Source: Opitutia bacterium UBA7876 (GTDB lineage Bacteria; Verrucomicrobiota; Verrucomicrobiia; Opitutales; Seribacteraceae). Taken from it: 64,000 bases of DNA. Position 1 is the stretch's first letter. Each line of letters begins with the position of its first letter. Shown here one piece after another: positions 1 to 7,207 of this stretch. Under the pieces are notes generated by a model that saw only the letters and a program-made list of their open reading frames with translations, did not search any database and was not told the DNA's origin. The stretch spans positions 5,271 through 69,270 of the forward strand of contig DLRY01000023.1 in assembly GCA_002500665.1 (NCBI GenBank), given 5' to 3'. The position numbers and the translations under genes were made by a program.

Positions 1-495
1 TACGGCGTGACTAACCCCAGGGGGCTTTCCGCCTGCCAAGTCAAGTTCTCCCAGGGGAATGTCCTTGGCTCCACCGCAGATTACGGTGTCGTTGAAAAGC
101 CGCCTGCCGTTAAATTCACTTTGCATGATTTCCTCGAGCTCCTCCCGCAGGACGCTGAACTCGGCATCGTAGTCCCTTCGATTACCATGACGCAGGGTAG
201 GGTCGGTTGCCCGGATGGTTAACTCTTCCATCCTGTTGTAAATCTGGAGCGCCTTGGTAAGACCCGCTTGCTGTGCTTTTAGGAATGAGCGGGTGTTTTG
301 CAGACTGGTCATGAAGGAGCGGTCTCCAATCATTTCCAATCTCCCTTTCATGGATTGGGAAAGAGCCCCCGTATCCGAGCCCGAATACTCCAACTTGGTA
401 CCGGTCGACAGTCTTCTCATAGCTGATTTCTGCAGACTATGAGCCGACATGTAGCTTTGCCGGGAATCCATAAAACTGTAATTGGTGAGCTGCAC
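1..495 (-). CDS. FlgL/flagellin-family protein, 3' part beyond window
   Basis: The reading frame is open on the minus strand to the window edge, giving 165 residues. It has the N-terminal D0/D1 helix of flagellin and FlgL: an RLSTG motif where flagellins have RLSSG, a helical stretch ending in ELTIRATDP, and the E-F-N-G-R-R-L-F turn that ends the D1 N-helix. The start chosen is GTG at 495; it places RLSTG at about residue 29, close to the 31-35 seen in the flagellins here, and an in-frame TGA lies just upstream. An ATG at 471 is the alternative. Neither has a good SD. It lies downstream of flagellin A on the same strand. Whether it is a hook-filament junction protein (FlgL) or a fourth flagellin cannot be decided without the C-terminus. 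Confidence 0.8.
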   Translation of the reverse strand, partial: MQLTNYSFMDSRQSYMSAHSLQKSAMRRLSTGTKLEYSGSDTGALSQSMKGRLEMIGDRSFMTSLQNTRSFLKAQQAGLTKALQIYNRMEELTIRATDPTLRHGNRRDYDAEFSVLREELEEIMQSEFNGRRLFNDTVICGGAKDIPLGELDLAGGKPPGVSHAV

Positions 496-550
496 GGGCT
501 TAGTTTTTCGTCAGGAAAGGAAATTAATTTCTAGAAAGGTTCGGTCTTCC

Positions 551-590
551 CCCATCCCCCCGTCCGCCGAGCTTGGCGGACGGGATGGGA
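551..590 (-). terminator. GC-rich stem-loop after flagellin A
   Basis: The arms at 551-568 and 575-589 pair (GTCCGCC with GGCGGAC, extended by CCC/GGG and CCCAT/ATGGG with a 3-nt bulge) around a 6-nt loop. It begins 30 nt after the flagellin A stop codon and precedes the next gene. There is no U-tract on the minus strand, so it may be a factor-dependent terminator or an mRNA-stabilising hairpin instead. Confidence 0.55.
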
Positions 591-619
591 TGAAGTAAGT
601 GTTTGTCTCCAGTTAGTCC

Positions 620-1597
620 TTATCCGAGGAGGGCAAGGGCTACATTGGTTAGCTGATTGGCCTGAGCAGTCATGGCTGCGCTGGCCTGGACCAGAACGTT
701 GTGCCTAGCGAATCGGGTCGACTCGAGGGCAATGTCGGCGTCCATGATCCTGCCATGGGCAGCTTCCAGGTTCGTCATGTTGGTCTGGAGCAGATCGATG
801 GAGTTCATGACCCGGTTTTGCTCGGCACCATTCTCGGCACGCATGTCGGCGAGACGCTCGATGGACTCGGTGAACTGTCCGATGCTGACATCCAAGATGT
901 TGGAAATGAATCCACTGGAGCTGATTCCTCCACCTGTGTTGGCGAATCCGCCTAAGTTAACATTGTTGGTGGCGGTGTTGTTGCCGGACAGGTTGCCGAC
1001 CGACAGAACGAACTGCAGGTTTACTACATTCAGCGAGATACTGCCGTCCACAGCTTGCCCGGAAGCGGCCGTAAAGAGGGTGTGGCCAAACTTGTTGTAG
1101 TTTAGCGAAACCCCATTGACGTCAGTATATTGACCAGCATTTGCGGCGGTGTTTCCCCCATTTTGGAGCGTGTCGTTGGAAGTTGCAAAGAGACTGATTC
1201 CATTGAACTTCTCCTCCTTGACTTGGTTGAGTTGCCCCTGGAGTTCGACAAACTCTTTCGAGTAGTTCTCTATGTCCCCAGAGTTTTTGGTGACGTCCTG
1301 GGCCATGGTACGCAATTCGGCCATTCGATCCAAAATTTTACCCACTGTTCTGAGGGCACCATCTTGCACTTGCAGGAAAGAAAGTGCATTTTGGCTATTT
1401 TGGATGACGGCTTCCGTGCGGTTAAGCTTGGAGTCCAGTTTGTACGCTACGGCCAATCCTCCGGCATCATCCGCCGGTGAGTTGATCCTCTTGCCCGAAG
1501 ACAAGCGGGTCAGGCTTTTGCGCAATGAGTCGTTGGCGCGACTCAGGTTGAACGATGCCTCGGTGGCCGAGACATTACTATTTACTACTATTGGCAT
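620..1597 (-). CDS. fliC: flagellin A (325 aa)
   Basis: Filament subunit, exported through the flagellar type III apparatus. The N-terminal D0/D1 half (about residues 1-150) has RLSSGKRINSPADDAGG at 31 onward and the FNGISLF turn near 133. A short variable part follows, and the C-terminal D1/D0 half (about 230-325) has AHGRIMDADIALESTRFAR and ends LALLG. At 325 residues it is typical or slightly short, so the outer domains are small. The ATG is preceded by AAGGAGG 7 nt away, one of the few strong SD sites in the window, and by a GGA-loop hairpin (separate entry). A diverged flagellin-like gene lies 153 bp upstream. Certain as a flagellin; which subunit dominates the filament is unknown. Confidence 0.97.
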   Translation of the reverse strand: MPIVVNSNVSATEASFNLSRANDSLRKSLTRLSSGKRINSPADDAGGLAVAYKLDSKLNRTEAVIQNSQNALSFLQVQDGALRTVGKILDRMAELRTMAQDVTKNSGDIENYSKEFVELQGQLNQVKEEKFNGISLFATSNDTLQNGGNTAANAGQYTDVNGVSLNYNKFGHTLFTAASGQAVDGSISLNVVNLQFVLSVGNLSGNNTATNNVNLGGFANTGGGISSSGFISNILDVSIGQFTESIERLADMRAENGAEQNRVMNSIDLLQTNMTNLEAAHGRIMDADIALESTRFARHNVLVQASAAMTAQANQLTNVALALLG

Positions 1598-1621
1598 TTT
1601 TAATCCTCCTTGATTAATTTC

Positions 1622-1639
1622 GATAGCATCCTTGCTACC
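1622..1639 (-). promoter_or_regulatory. GGA-loop hairpin in flagellin A 5' UTR (candidate CsrA site)
   Basis: In the mRNA sense it reads GGTAGC-AAGGAT-GCTATC: a 6-bp stem with one G-U pair and a 6-nt loop exposing GGA. The core GCAAGGATGC is close to the CsrA SELEX consensus. The SD AAGGAGG, which also contains GGA, starts 10 nt downstream. The same architecture precedes the other two flagellins. Confidence 0.6.
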
Positions 1640-1750
1640 TTTGCCGGCTTAGGGATGGGGCCGGCACCCATTTTGTGTTAGAAAAATTCCTTAGGCGTGT
1701 ACTTTTAGTCGATTAGTTGATGTTTATTGAAGAAATTCGGTTGTGTGAGA

Positions 1751-2536
1751 TCAAGATGTGGCCCAGAGGGCAGGAGGTCTCTTTGCTGTAAGAAATCTGG
1801 CGATCCTCCGTATGAGTTGCGGGATCGAGAAACGCGACGAAGGCGTGGGGGTGACGATGGTTTCACTGCTGGGGCAGACTGGGGGTGAAATCTGCATGAC
1901 GCTGGATGACTCATCGCTCATCCTGCGGTATTCCCGTCTCAATCCGTCAAGGTTTTTGCCGACCTCGAGAAGAGCGTTCATGAATTCAGTCTGGCACGAT
2001 TCGAAATGCCCTCCCGTAGGAGACATTCTGCTGCGTCCGGAGCAAACTAGACCTTGAAAGCCAGGCTTGTTCAAGAGAGGGATTACTGGAACTTCCTGCA
2101 CGAAACGCTTTCCGCCGAGTATTAGGTGAATCCTTATCGGCGGCTCCGCACCAGACCCGAAGAGAGAATGATTGAAGAGTTTTTCCTCGGAAAGCCTGAG
2201 TATTGTCTGCAGGTACAAAAGAGTTTCCGGAGGGAAGGATAATTCCAAGTTATTCACTCGGCGAGACAAGCTTCCTCTCCAAAGTCGAATTAGCCTGTCC
2301 ATTTCATTCAGGTTGTAGTCTTGGCGCTCCATGTACTCAATTCCTTGCCGTAGGTTTCGAAGCATAATGGACCATTTGCTCTCAGTAGAGAAAGCACGGC
2401 CGACGCATGGGGAATGCCCATGCCCTTTGTTATCCAGACCGACCTGGAGTGAGAGCGGCGTACTGTCCCTGCCGATGGGGACGGGACCGCCCTCGCACTC
2501 CAAGCCAGGCTGGCTATGTGTGTGAAAGTCTCTCAT
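1751..2536 (-). CDS. diverged flagellin-like protein 1 (261 aa)
   Basis: Not annotatable by simple similarity, but it follows the flagellin plan. STPLSLQVGLDNK lies where flagellin A has AGGLAVAYKLDSK; LRQGIEYMERQDYNLNEMDR lines up with the flagellin stretch NALSFLQVQDGALRTVGK; and LSEEKLFNHSLFGSG replaces VKEEKFNGISLFATS. A short C-terminal helix (about 180-215) resembles the D1 C-helix, then a Ser/Pro-rich linker and a basic tail replace the D0 C-helix. It lies 153 bp upstream of flagellin A on the same strand. There is no SD at the ATG, and the start could be further in. It shares its middle (LFxxG then PI.I...G, then PG) with the gene at 4465-5283, so the two form a paralogous family. It is probably not a filament subunit; the role is unknown. 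Confidence 0.7.
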   Translation of the reverse strand: MRDFHTHSQPGLECEGGPVPIGRDSTPLSLQVGLDNKGHGHSPCVGRAFSTESKWSIMLRNLRQGIEYMERQDYNLNEMDRLIRLWRGSLSRRVNNLELSFPPETLLYLQTILRLSEEKLFNHSLFGSGAEPPIRIHLILGGKRFVQEVPVIPLLNKPGFQGLVCSGRSRMSPTGGHFESCQTEFMNALLEVGKNLDGLRREYRRMSDESSSVMQISPPVCPSSETIVTPTPSSRFSIPQLIRRIARFLTAKRPPALWATS

Positions 2537-3253
2537 CTAACATATGTTAATATAAGTTATATTTTTGGTTAACAAATTGTGTATAGTTTCCCTGCAGAAT
2601 GTATGCTCGGGGTATGAAGCCCACCTTGTGCGTACCGGCGGAACTGAACATGGATGGTGTTGATACTGTCGATGCGTCTCAAGTCATTCTTCTTGATGAA
2701 CACCCCATTCAACTATCTCACTTGGTCCGCTATACGGTCCGGTGTCTTAGGCTTAACTCTCGTTGTGCACCACTATAGGCCAGTCCTCCATTTGATCATA
2801 ATGTAAATTGTCTGAAAATTACTTATTTTCTTATTAATTAAAAGTGTCGCTGTCTGTAATCCGGTTCAGGGGAAATCGAATGAGGTTATCCAATCCTCAA
2901 GCCTCGTGTTGAGTAACTGGATGCCAATCGAAGTCCCTAAGTAGAAGAAAGGTATAGAGGATTTTGCGTGCGTCCCCCATCGTCGTGTCATGAATGGGGT
3001 GCGATACTTGGTTCTGGATATGAAAGCAGGAATCTTAGGGCAATGAGACCAAAGAATGCTGAACCGAGATCTAAATGAACCAAAGTCCGGCTTCGACGAC
3101 ACGGGCCTATCTTCACCAACGCATGGGCTGCGTGAATCTGCGTATGACTCTTGAATTGAAAGCATGCGCAGGGGAAGGCTTTCGTTCCTAACTCTTCTGC
3201 GATTCAAGTCAGGCATTGTATAGGAAATTGTATATTCTAAGCTTGAGCATATC
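2537..3253. other. 717-bp stretch with no secure gene
   Basis: The first 50 bp are very AT-rich (around 2537-2590) and probably hold the promoter of the minus-strand flagellin-like gene. A 54-codon plus-strand reading frame (2614-2778, ATG after CTCGGGGT) encodes DASQVILLDEHPI near its middle, vaguely like a response-regulator N-terminus. A 116-codon minus-strand frame (2866-3216) follows the flagellin B stop but has no SD, no recognisable domain and an unusual Arg/Ser/Pro-rich composition. Neither can be asserted as a gene. Confidence 0.4.
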
Positions 3254-4327
3254 TTACCCCAAGACGGAGAGGGCGATGTTGGTGAGTTGGTTGGCTTGGG
3301 CGACCATGGCCGCGGAGGACTGGACGAGAACGTTCTGCCTTGCCATTCGGGTCGACTCGAGCGCGATGTCGGCATCCATGATACGTCCATGGGCTGCCTC
3401 CAGGTTGGTCTGATTCTGGACCAGCAGGGCACTCGTGGTGTTGAGTCTGTTGATCTCTGCGGCATTTTCGGCCCGGGCATCGGCAACCCTCTCGATCACG
3501 TCGATGAAGTTGCCCATGGAGACGAAAAGGATGCTGCTCAGGTAGCCATCCGCCGTATATAGTTCGTTTCGGGTAGTCGCAGACGCGAAATCGTCCTGAT
3601 TACCGTTGTCGACGTTACCCAGGTTCATGAATACGTTTCGCCCGGTGATACTCTCGACACCGGCTCCTCCCGCAACCGATACGGCGGCGGCGGCCGAAAT
3701 ATAGCGGTTGTCCGCTTGGCCGATGGATAGAAGGTATTGCAGGTTGACCACATTGAGGGAAACGTGACCGTCGACAACTACGCCGTCGGCCGTGGTCAGT
3801 ATCTGCCGAGAGAACTTCGCGTAGCCTCGGCCCTGGTCGTCCAGGGTCAAACCCTGCTTGTCCAACTGCGGCCGCAGCTCGGGAGCAGTGGTCGATGCGG
3901 GCGAGGAAGAGGTGGCGAAAAGGCTGATGCCGTTGAACTTCTGGTGGCGAACCTGGTTGAGCTGCCGCTGCAACTCTATGAACTCCTTCGAGTAGTTCTC
4001 CACGTCGCCCGTGTTCTTGGTAACGTCCGCGGCCATTGTGCGCAGCTCCGACATCCGGTCGGCGATCTGGGCGATCGTCGAGAGGGCTCCATCCTGCACC
4101 TGAAGGTATGATATCCCGTTTTGCACGTTGTGACGAACCGCTTCCGTACGCTTGAGCTTGGAATTCAGCTTGTACGCCACGGCCATTCCGCCCGCATCGT
4201 CCGAGGGAGACACGATCCGCTGGCCCGATGAGAGCCGGGCAAGGCTTTTGCGCAACGCATCATTGGCGTGCGAGAGGTTGAACGACGCGGTTACCGCCGT
4301 CGTGTTGGTGTTTACTACTATCGGCAT
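3254..4327 (-). CDS. fliC: flagellin B (357 aa)
   Basis: Filament subunit paralogous to flagellin A. The N-terminal D0/D1 half has ARLSSGQRIVSPSDDAGG and QKFNGISLFATS; the C-terminal half has LEAAHGRIMDADIALESTR and ends LSVLG. The central region is slightly larger than in flagellin A and includes an Ala/Val-rich stretch (about 215-240). The ATG has AAGGAGG 8 nt upstream and a perfect GGA-loop hairpin before that. A diverged flagellin-like gene ends 137 bp upstream. The close similarity of the terminal domains to flagellin A suggests a local duplication in which the pair (diverged gene + flagellin) was copied as a unit; that is an inference from gene order. Confidence 0.97.
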   Translation of the reverse strand: MPIVVNTNTTAVTASFNLSHANDALRKSLARLSSGQRIVSPSDDAGGMAVAYKLNSKLKRTEAVRHNVQNGISYLQVQDGALSTIAQIADRMSELRTMAADVTKNTGDVENYSKEFIELQRQLNQVRHQKFNGISLFATSSSPASTTAPELRPQLDKQGLTLDDQGRGYAKFSRQILTTADGVVVDGHVSLNVVNLQYLLSIGQADNRYISAAAAVSVAGGAGVESITGRNVFMNLGNVDNGNQDDFASATTRNELYTADGYLSSILFVSMGNFIDVIERVADARAENAAEINRLNTTSALLVQNQTNLEAAHGRIMDADIALESTRMARQNVLVQSSAAMVAQANQLTNIALSVLG

Positions 4328-4356
4328 TGTTGTTTCCTCCTTGAGTTATGGTTTTA

Positions 4357-4374
4357 AGTCGCTTCCGTGCGACT
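4357..4374 (-). promoter_or_regulatory. GGA-loop hairpin in flagellin B 5' UTR (candidate CsrA site)
   Basis: mRNA sense AGTCGC-ACGGAA-GCGACT: a perfect 6-bp stem with a 6-nt loop exposing GGA, 14 nt before the SD AAGGAGG. A further AGGAGG not followed by a start codon lies upstream of the hairpin (4393-4398), giving a third GGA element. The stem sequence differs from the other flagellin hairpins while the loop is identical to that of flagellin C, as expected for a conserved structure. Confidence 0.65.
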
Positions 4375-4464
4375 GGTTGTTCTTTTCTGATTCCTCCTGT
4401 TGGTTCCGGAGGTGATTCACACAAATTGATTTCCTTAGGTAGGTTTCGTACATGGAAATACCTT

Positions 4465-5283
4465 CTAGTTGTTTCTATGCGGTCTGCGCAGGGGACCTAA
4501 GGCCTGGCCTTCTGGAGTTTCGGGTATCGACCATGACTTTCCGGCAAGGACGTTTCGAAGCGAGCGCTTCGCCCCATGAAGACGATCCATCAATAGACCC
4601 CACTGCATCCGGTTGTTGATGCAAAGGTTTCTCCACTCCGCGAACGCTCGTTTCACGGAGCCTGTATCCAAGGTGTAACCAGGGCCTGGCCCATAAACCT
4701 TGCCCTGATCCACGGTTATGAGCCCTGGCTGGTCGATGTTTGCACGATCAACGGATATGCCTTCCCATTCGCCATGCGTAGGTACTGCTATGGTGATAGG
4801 CTTGGCAAAGCCCTTTGAAAAGAGGGCCGTATTATCATAGGTGGACTGAGACAGTTCCCTTATCTGTTCCTTGGAGACTTCAAAACGAATTTGCGATTTC
4901 GACCTATCTTCGTCACTGGAATGAGGGGATCTTACTTGATTGAGCGCTAAGGCTATTTCGGAAAGCCTTCCTCCCATTTTCGCGAGACAAAGCTCCTGAT
5001 GATCCACCATGTCGATCCCAGCCTCTAGGTTTGAGGTTATGGATTCAAGTACGGCCTTGGCGTGATTCCCGGAGGTTGATTGATCATGGTGAGTTGACTT
5101 AATGCCCGTAACCATTCTTTCGAGAAAAGGCTTGTCGTTCCTGAGGCGAACGATTCTTCCTCCCGCAACGACCTTAGCGAACCCTTGAGAGAGCTTGGCT
5201 ATCGGGGTTGCCTGAGCCAAAGCCGTCGAAACTTGCATTTTGCTCGGCCTTAGAGGGTCGTCTGGGAAACTTGAGTCTTTCAT
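4465..5283 (-). CDS. diverged flagellin-like protein 2 (272 aa)
   Basis: A strongly altered flagellin paralogue. From residue 16 it reads like a flagellin N-terminus: FAKVVAGGRIVRLRNDKPF sits where flagellin B has LARLSSGQRIVSPSDDAGG, and MVTGIKS where it has VAYKLNS. A D1-type helix follows (NLEAGIDMVDHQELCLAKM), then ELSQSTYDNTALFSKG where flagellins have FNGISLF, then a short beta-rich part. A C-terminal helix (about 205-250) is present but the D0 C-helix is missing and the tail is basic. It lacks the part that binds FliS in canonical flagellins. No SD precedes the ATG at 5283; the Met at residue 16 is an alternative start that fits the flagellin alignment better. It is 12 bp downstream of the 106-aa gene at 5296-5616. 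Confidence 0.72.
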   Translation of the reverse strand: MKDSSFPDDPLRPSKMQVSTALAQATPIAKLSQGFAKVVAGGRIVRLRNDKPFLERMVTGIKSTHHDQSTSGNHAKAVLESITSNLEAGIDMVDHQELCLAKMGGRLSEIALALNQVRSPHSSDEDRSKSQIRFEVSKEQIRELSQSTYDNTALFSKGFAKPITIAVPTHGEWEGISVDRANIDQPGLITVDQGKVYGPGPGYTLDTGSVKRAFAEWRNLCINNRMQWGLLMDRLHGAKRSLRNVLAGKSWSIPETPEGQALGPLRRPHRNN

Positions 5284-5295
5284 GATTCGTACTGT

Positions 5296-5616
5296 TTACT
5301 GGTTAAGCGTGAAATGAAGAATTCTCTCAGCAACTAGGCTTGAGCTTCTGACAAGGGATCCGGTAGCGTTGGATTGAGCGAAGTCCTTTCGGAAATCCAG
5401 CGCATATAGTTTCTCAAGAGCCTGGTGGACGGATGGGATACTTTCGGGCTGATGCGATCGGCCTGAGGGATGGTTTACGTGCAGTTCTTCGGTCTCGGTA
5501 AAGAAGGGTCGTCCACCTCGATGGCGATTCCCTGTTTCCTGATCGCCTCCAGGCCGACTCTTGTGATGAGTCGCACCCCAGTTAAAAACTGCATGCGCTG
5601 GGTTAAGAAGGATCAT
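5296..5616 (-). CDS. small protein, possibly FlgM-like
   Basis: A 106-aa frame 12 bp upstream of the diverged flagellin-like gene 2 on the same strand. The N-terminal half is polar and disordered-looking. The C-terminal 45 residues (ALEKLYALDFRKDF, then VRSSSLVAERILHF) resemble the pattern of FlgM C-terminal helices (v..ir..i.. then s..iAe+il). This is pattern reading only. There is no SD upstream of the ATG and no internal Met. FlgM-family proteins hold the flagellar sigma factor inactive until the hook is finished, which would fit the neighbourhood, but a clearer FlgM-like gene exists at 17499. Confidence 0.45.
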   Translation of the reverse strand: MILLNPAHAVFNWGATHHKSRPGGDQETGNRHRGGRPFFTETEELHVNHPSGRSHQPESIPSVHQALEKLYALDFRKDFAQSNATGSLVRSSSLVAERILHFTLNQ

Positions 5617-6060
5617 GGTGAAGGCACCGAACGGACGTATTCGGTAAAGTTAAAGAGGATGAGAAATTCGCCCTAGACGGCAATATGCGGACAAATGTAA
5701 TCTGTGTATGATTGTACATGTTAAATACTGTTTACCAGTATATAGTCGGATAAAGTTAATTAAAGTTTAGTAAATATTTAACAATTGAGATAGTTTTTCT
5801 CTCACGAGTGTTCTGTTTGGCTTGATTTCCTTCACCGGACTGAGATTGCCGGATTGATCATTTCCTCATTTCGCTTACGGAGGAGCCGAACCACGGCGGT
5901 ATGACTCAAGTCAAGATGCAAGATTCTGTATATTAGTATTCGTCTGGTTCTTCAGAGTGCTTCACTGGCAGTCGGATTCGATGGGTTGAGACGAATGCCT
6001 GACTTCGATGCCTGCTTTTTTGTTTTACGATGTTCGTTTAGCTTAAATTTATGTAAGTGT
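5617..6060. other. 444-bp intergenic stretch
   Basis: No convincing reading frame. Positions about 5690-5800 are strongly AT-rich (runs such as TAAAGTTAATTAAAGTTTAG) and are a likely promoter zone for the leftward genes starting at 5616. The rest looks unstructured; I see no repeat, tRNA or clear terminator. Confidence 0.5.
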
Positions 6061-6306
6061 TTAGAATTGTCCTGAGTCAGGGGCTTCCTCTCTGGTATTC
6101 CGAGAAGAGAAAACGTCGCTTTCAGGGTGATTTAAATTGTAAAGTGATTGAAGGTGGGATGTGCCTCCACTCTCGCGAACGGGGCAAAACCCTATAACCG
6201 AACGATCCGGTTCATCTACCGATCGAAACCTAGCGGCAATGGATGAACGCATATGGTGTTCATAGACTGCCTGGTACGGGCTTTTAGTCGTAGGTAATCG
6301 CTTCAT
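6061..6306 (-). CDS. hypothetical 81-aa protein
   Basis: The frame starts 9 bp after the stop of the preceding minus-strand gene, so it could be the third gene of a small operon (7106 to 6061). No domain, signal peptide or membrane segment is visible, and no SD precedes the ATG. Composition is Arg/Ser-rich. The only support is position and strand, so it may be spurious. Confidence 0.35.
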   Translation of the reverse strand: MKRLPTTKSPYQAVYEHHMRSSIAARFRSVDEPDRSVIGFCPVRESGGTSHLQSLYNLNHPESDVFSSRNTREEAPDSGQF

Positions 6307-6315
6307 TTGTAGTAT

Positions 6316-6654
6316 TTAAAGGTGGTAGAAAAGCGGCGGTCTTGTGGTCGGTGAGATCCTTAGTCGTTGCTCGAGAGCCAGCTTTCTGCGGATCATCAAA
6401 CTTAAATGGGTCAAGTTTCCCAGTAAACTACAGCAATCGGCAGTCTCGGATGCCTCTTGGTTGATTCGAGCCATCAACTGGTCAGGCGGAGGAGCGAATG
6501 CCCCTGTGCTCTTCACGTCATCTTCACTTGTCTCAAAAGTGGATATCCGGCAAGCAGGTCTACCGCCTCGATTCCTTACTGAATCTATGGAGTAGGGCTT
6601 TCGCGTCCCGGAAACGCTATCGATGTCACTCATCTTTTGTTTTTCTGCTTTCAT
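6316..6654 (-). CDS. hypothetical 112-aa protein in flagellin locus
   Basis: The start is set at the ATG at 6654 because it overlaps the TGA of the upstream gene as ATGA, a typical translational-coupling junction; a longer frame to 6792 would overlap that gene by 140 bp. The N-terminal half is polar. The C-terminal part (about 60-105: PPPDQLMARINQEASETAD, then LTHLSLMIRRKLALEQRL) looks alpha-helical. No family was recognised. The coupling and the location between flagellin genes suggest a small flagellar accessory protein; that is inference. Confidence 0.55.
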   Translation of the reverse strand: MKAEKQKMSDIDSVSGTRKPYSIDSVRNRGGRPACRISTFETSEDDVKSTGAFAPPPDQLMARINQEASETADCCSLLGNLTHLSLMIRRKLALEQRLRISPTTRPPLFYHL

Positions 6655-7106
6655 GTCTGGAAGGGCAGGTAGGTTGCTTTGTATTGAACAAGAGGCCTTG
6701 GGCTTCCGATCCGCATGCCCATGTTGCCTGTGTAGGTTACCGAAGGGGTCTGGGTCATAAGGTAGCGGTTGGAATCCGGGGCGTAAGGCCAACTGAATAT
6801 GAAATTGTCTGAATTTGAATTGCGTTGGGAGAAGGAATGGGTACTTCGTTCCACAGGCAACAGGTCAAAAGGTACGGGGCGAGACCGGTTGGACGGTTCC
6901 TCGACCGAGAGCTTGGAGCGGAGATCCTCCATCCTCGTCGACAGCCTTGTCGGACCGCATCGCGCTTGCTCGGCAATCTCCGTAATGCGTGGTGAAAAGA
7001 CCGGGGAGGGGAGGGGGTCGCCACCCGGTTTCCCGGGCGGCGACCTCTCCTCGATTAAGAGCATGTGAATCAAGTGGCCTAGCCGTGACTTGTCTTGCTC
7101 CATCAT
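6651..7106 (-). CDS. hypothetical 151-aa protein downstream of giant flagellin
   Basis: Begins 101 bp after the giant flagellin stop, on the same strand. GAGGGAT precedes two adjacent ATG codons; the second (7103) has the better spacing. Residues 1-20 are a short amphipathic helix (RLGHLIHMLLIEE), followed by a Pro/Gly-rich linker, a second helix (ITEIAEQARCGPTRLSTRM) and a long polar tail. No family was recognised. It is coupled to the next gene by an ATGA overlap, which supports both being translated. Confidence 0.55.
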   Translation of the reverse strand: MMEQDKSRLGHLIHMLLIEERSPPGKPGGDPLPSPVFSPRITEIAEQARCGPTRLSTRMEDLRSKLSVEEPSNRSRPVPFDLLPVERSTHSFSQRNSNSDNFIFSWPYAPDSNRYLMTQTPSVTYTGNMGMRIGSPRPLVQYKATYLPFQT

Positions 7107-7207
7107 ATCCCTCGGTCTTTAAGTTTTGCTCTCAGGGCTTTCAGCCTAATTAATCGTAATCGTGGCGTTTATCGCGTGGAAACGAATCTTGAATCAAGGC
7201 TCCAGAT

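Noticed and set aside
2866..3486. 206-codon minus-strand frame after flagellin B
   Set aside because: Its first half is an out-of-phase shadow of flagellin B. The remaining 116 codons have no SD, domain or natural composition, so I do not assert a gene.
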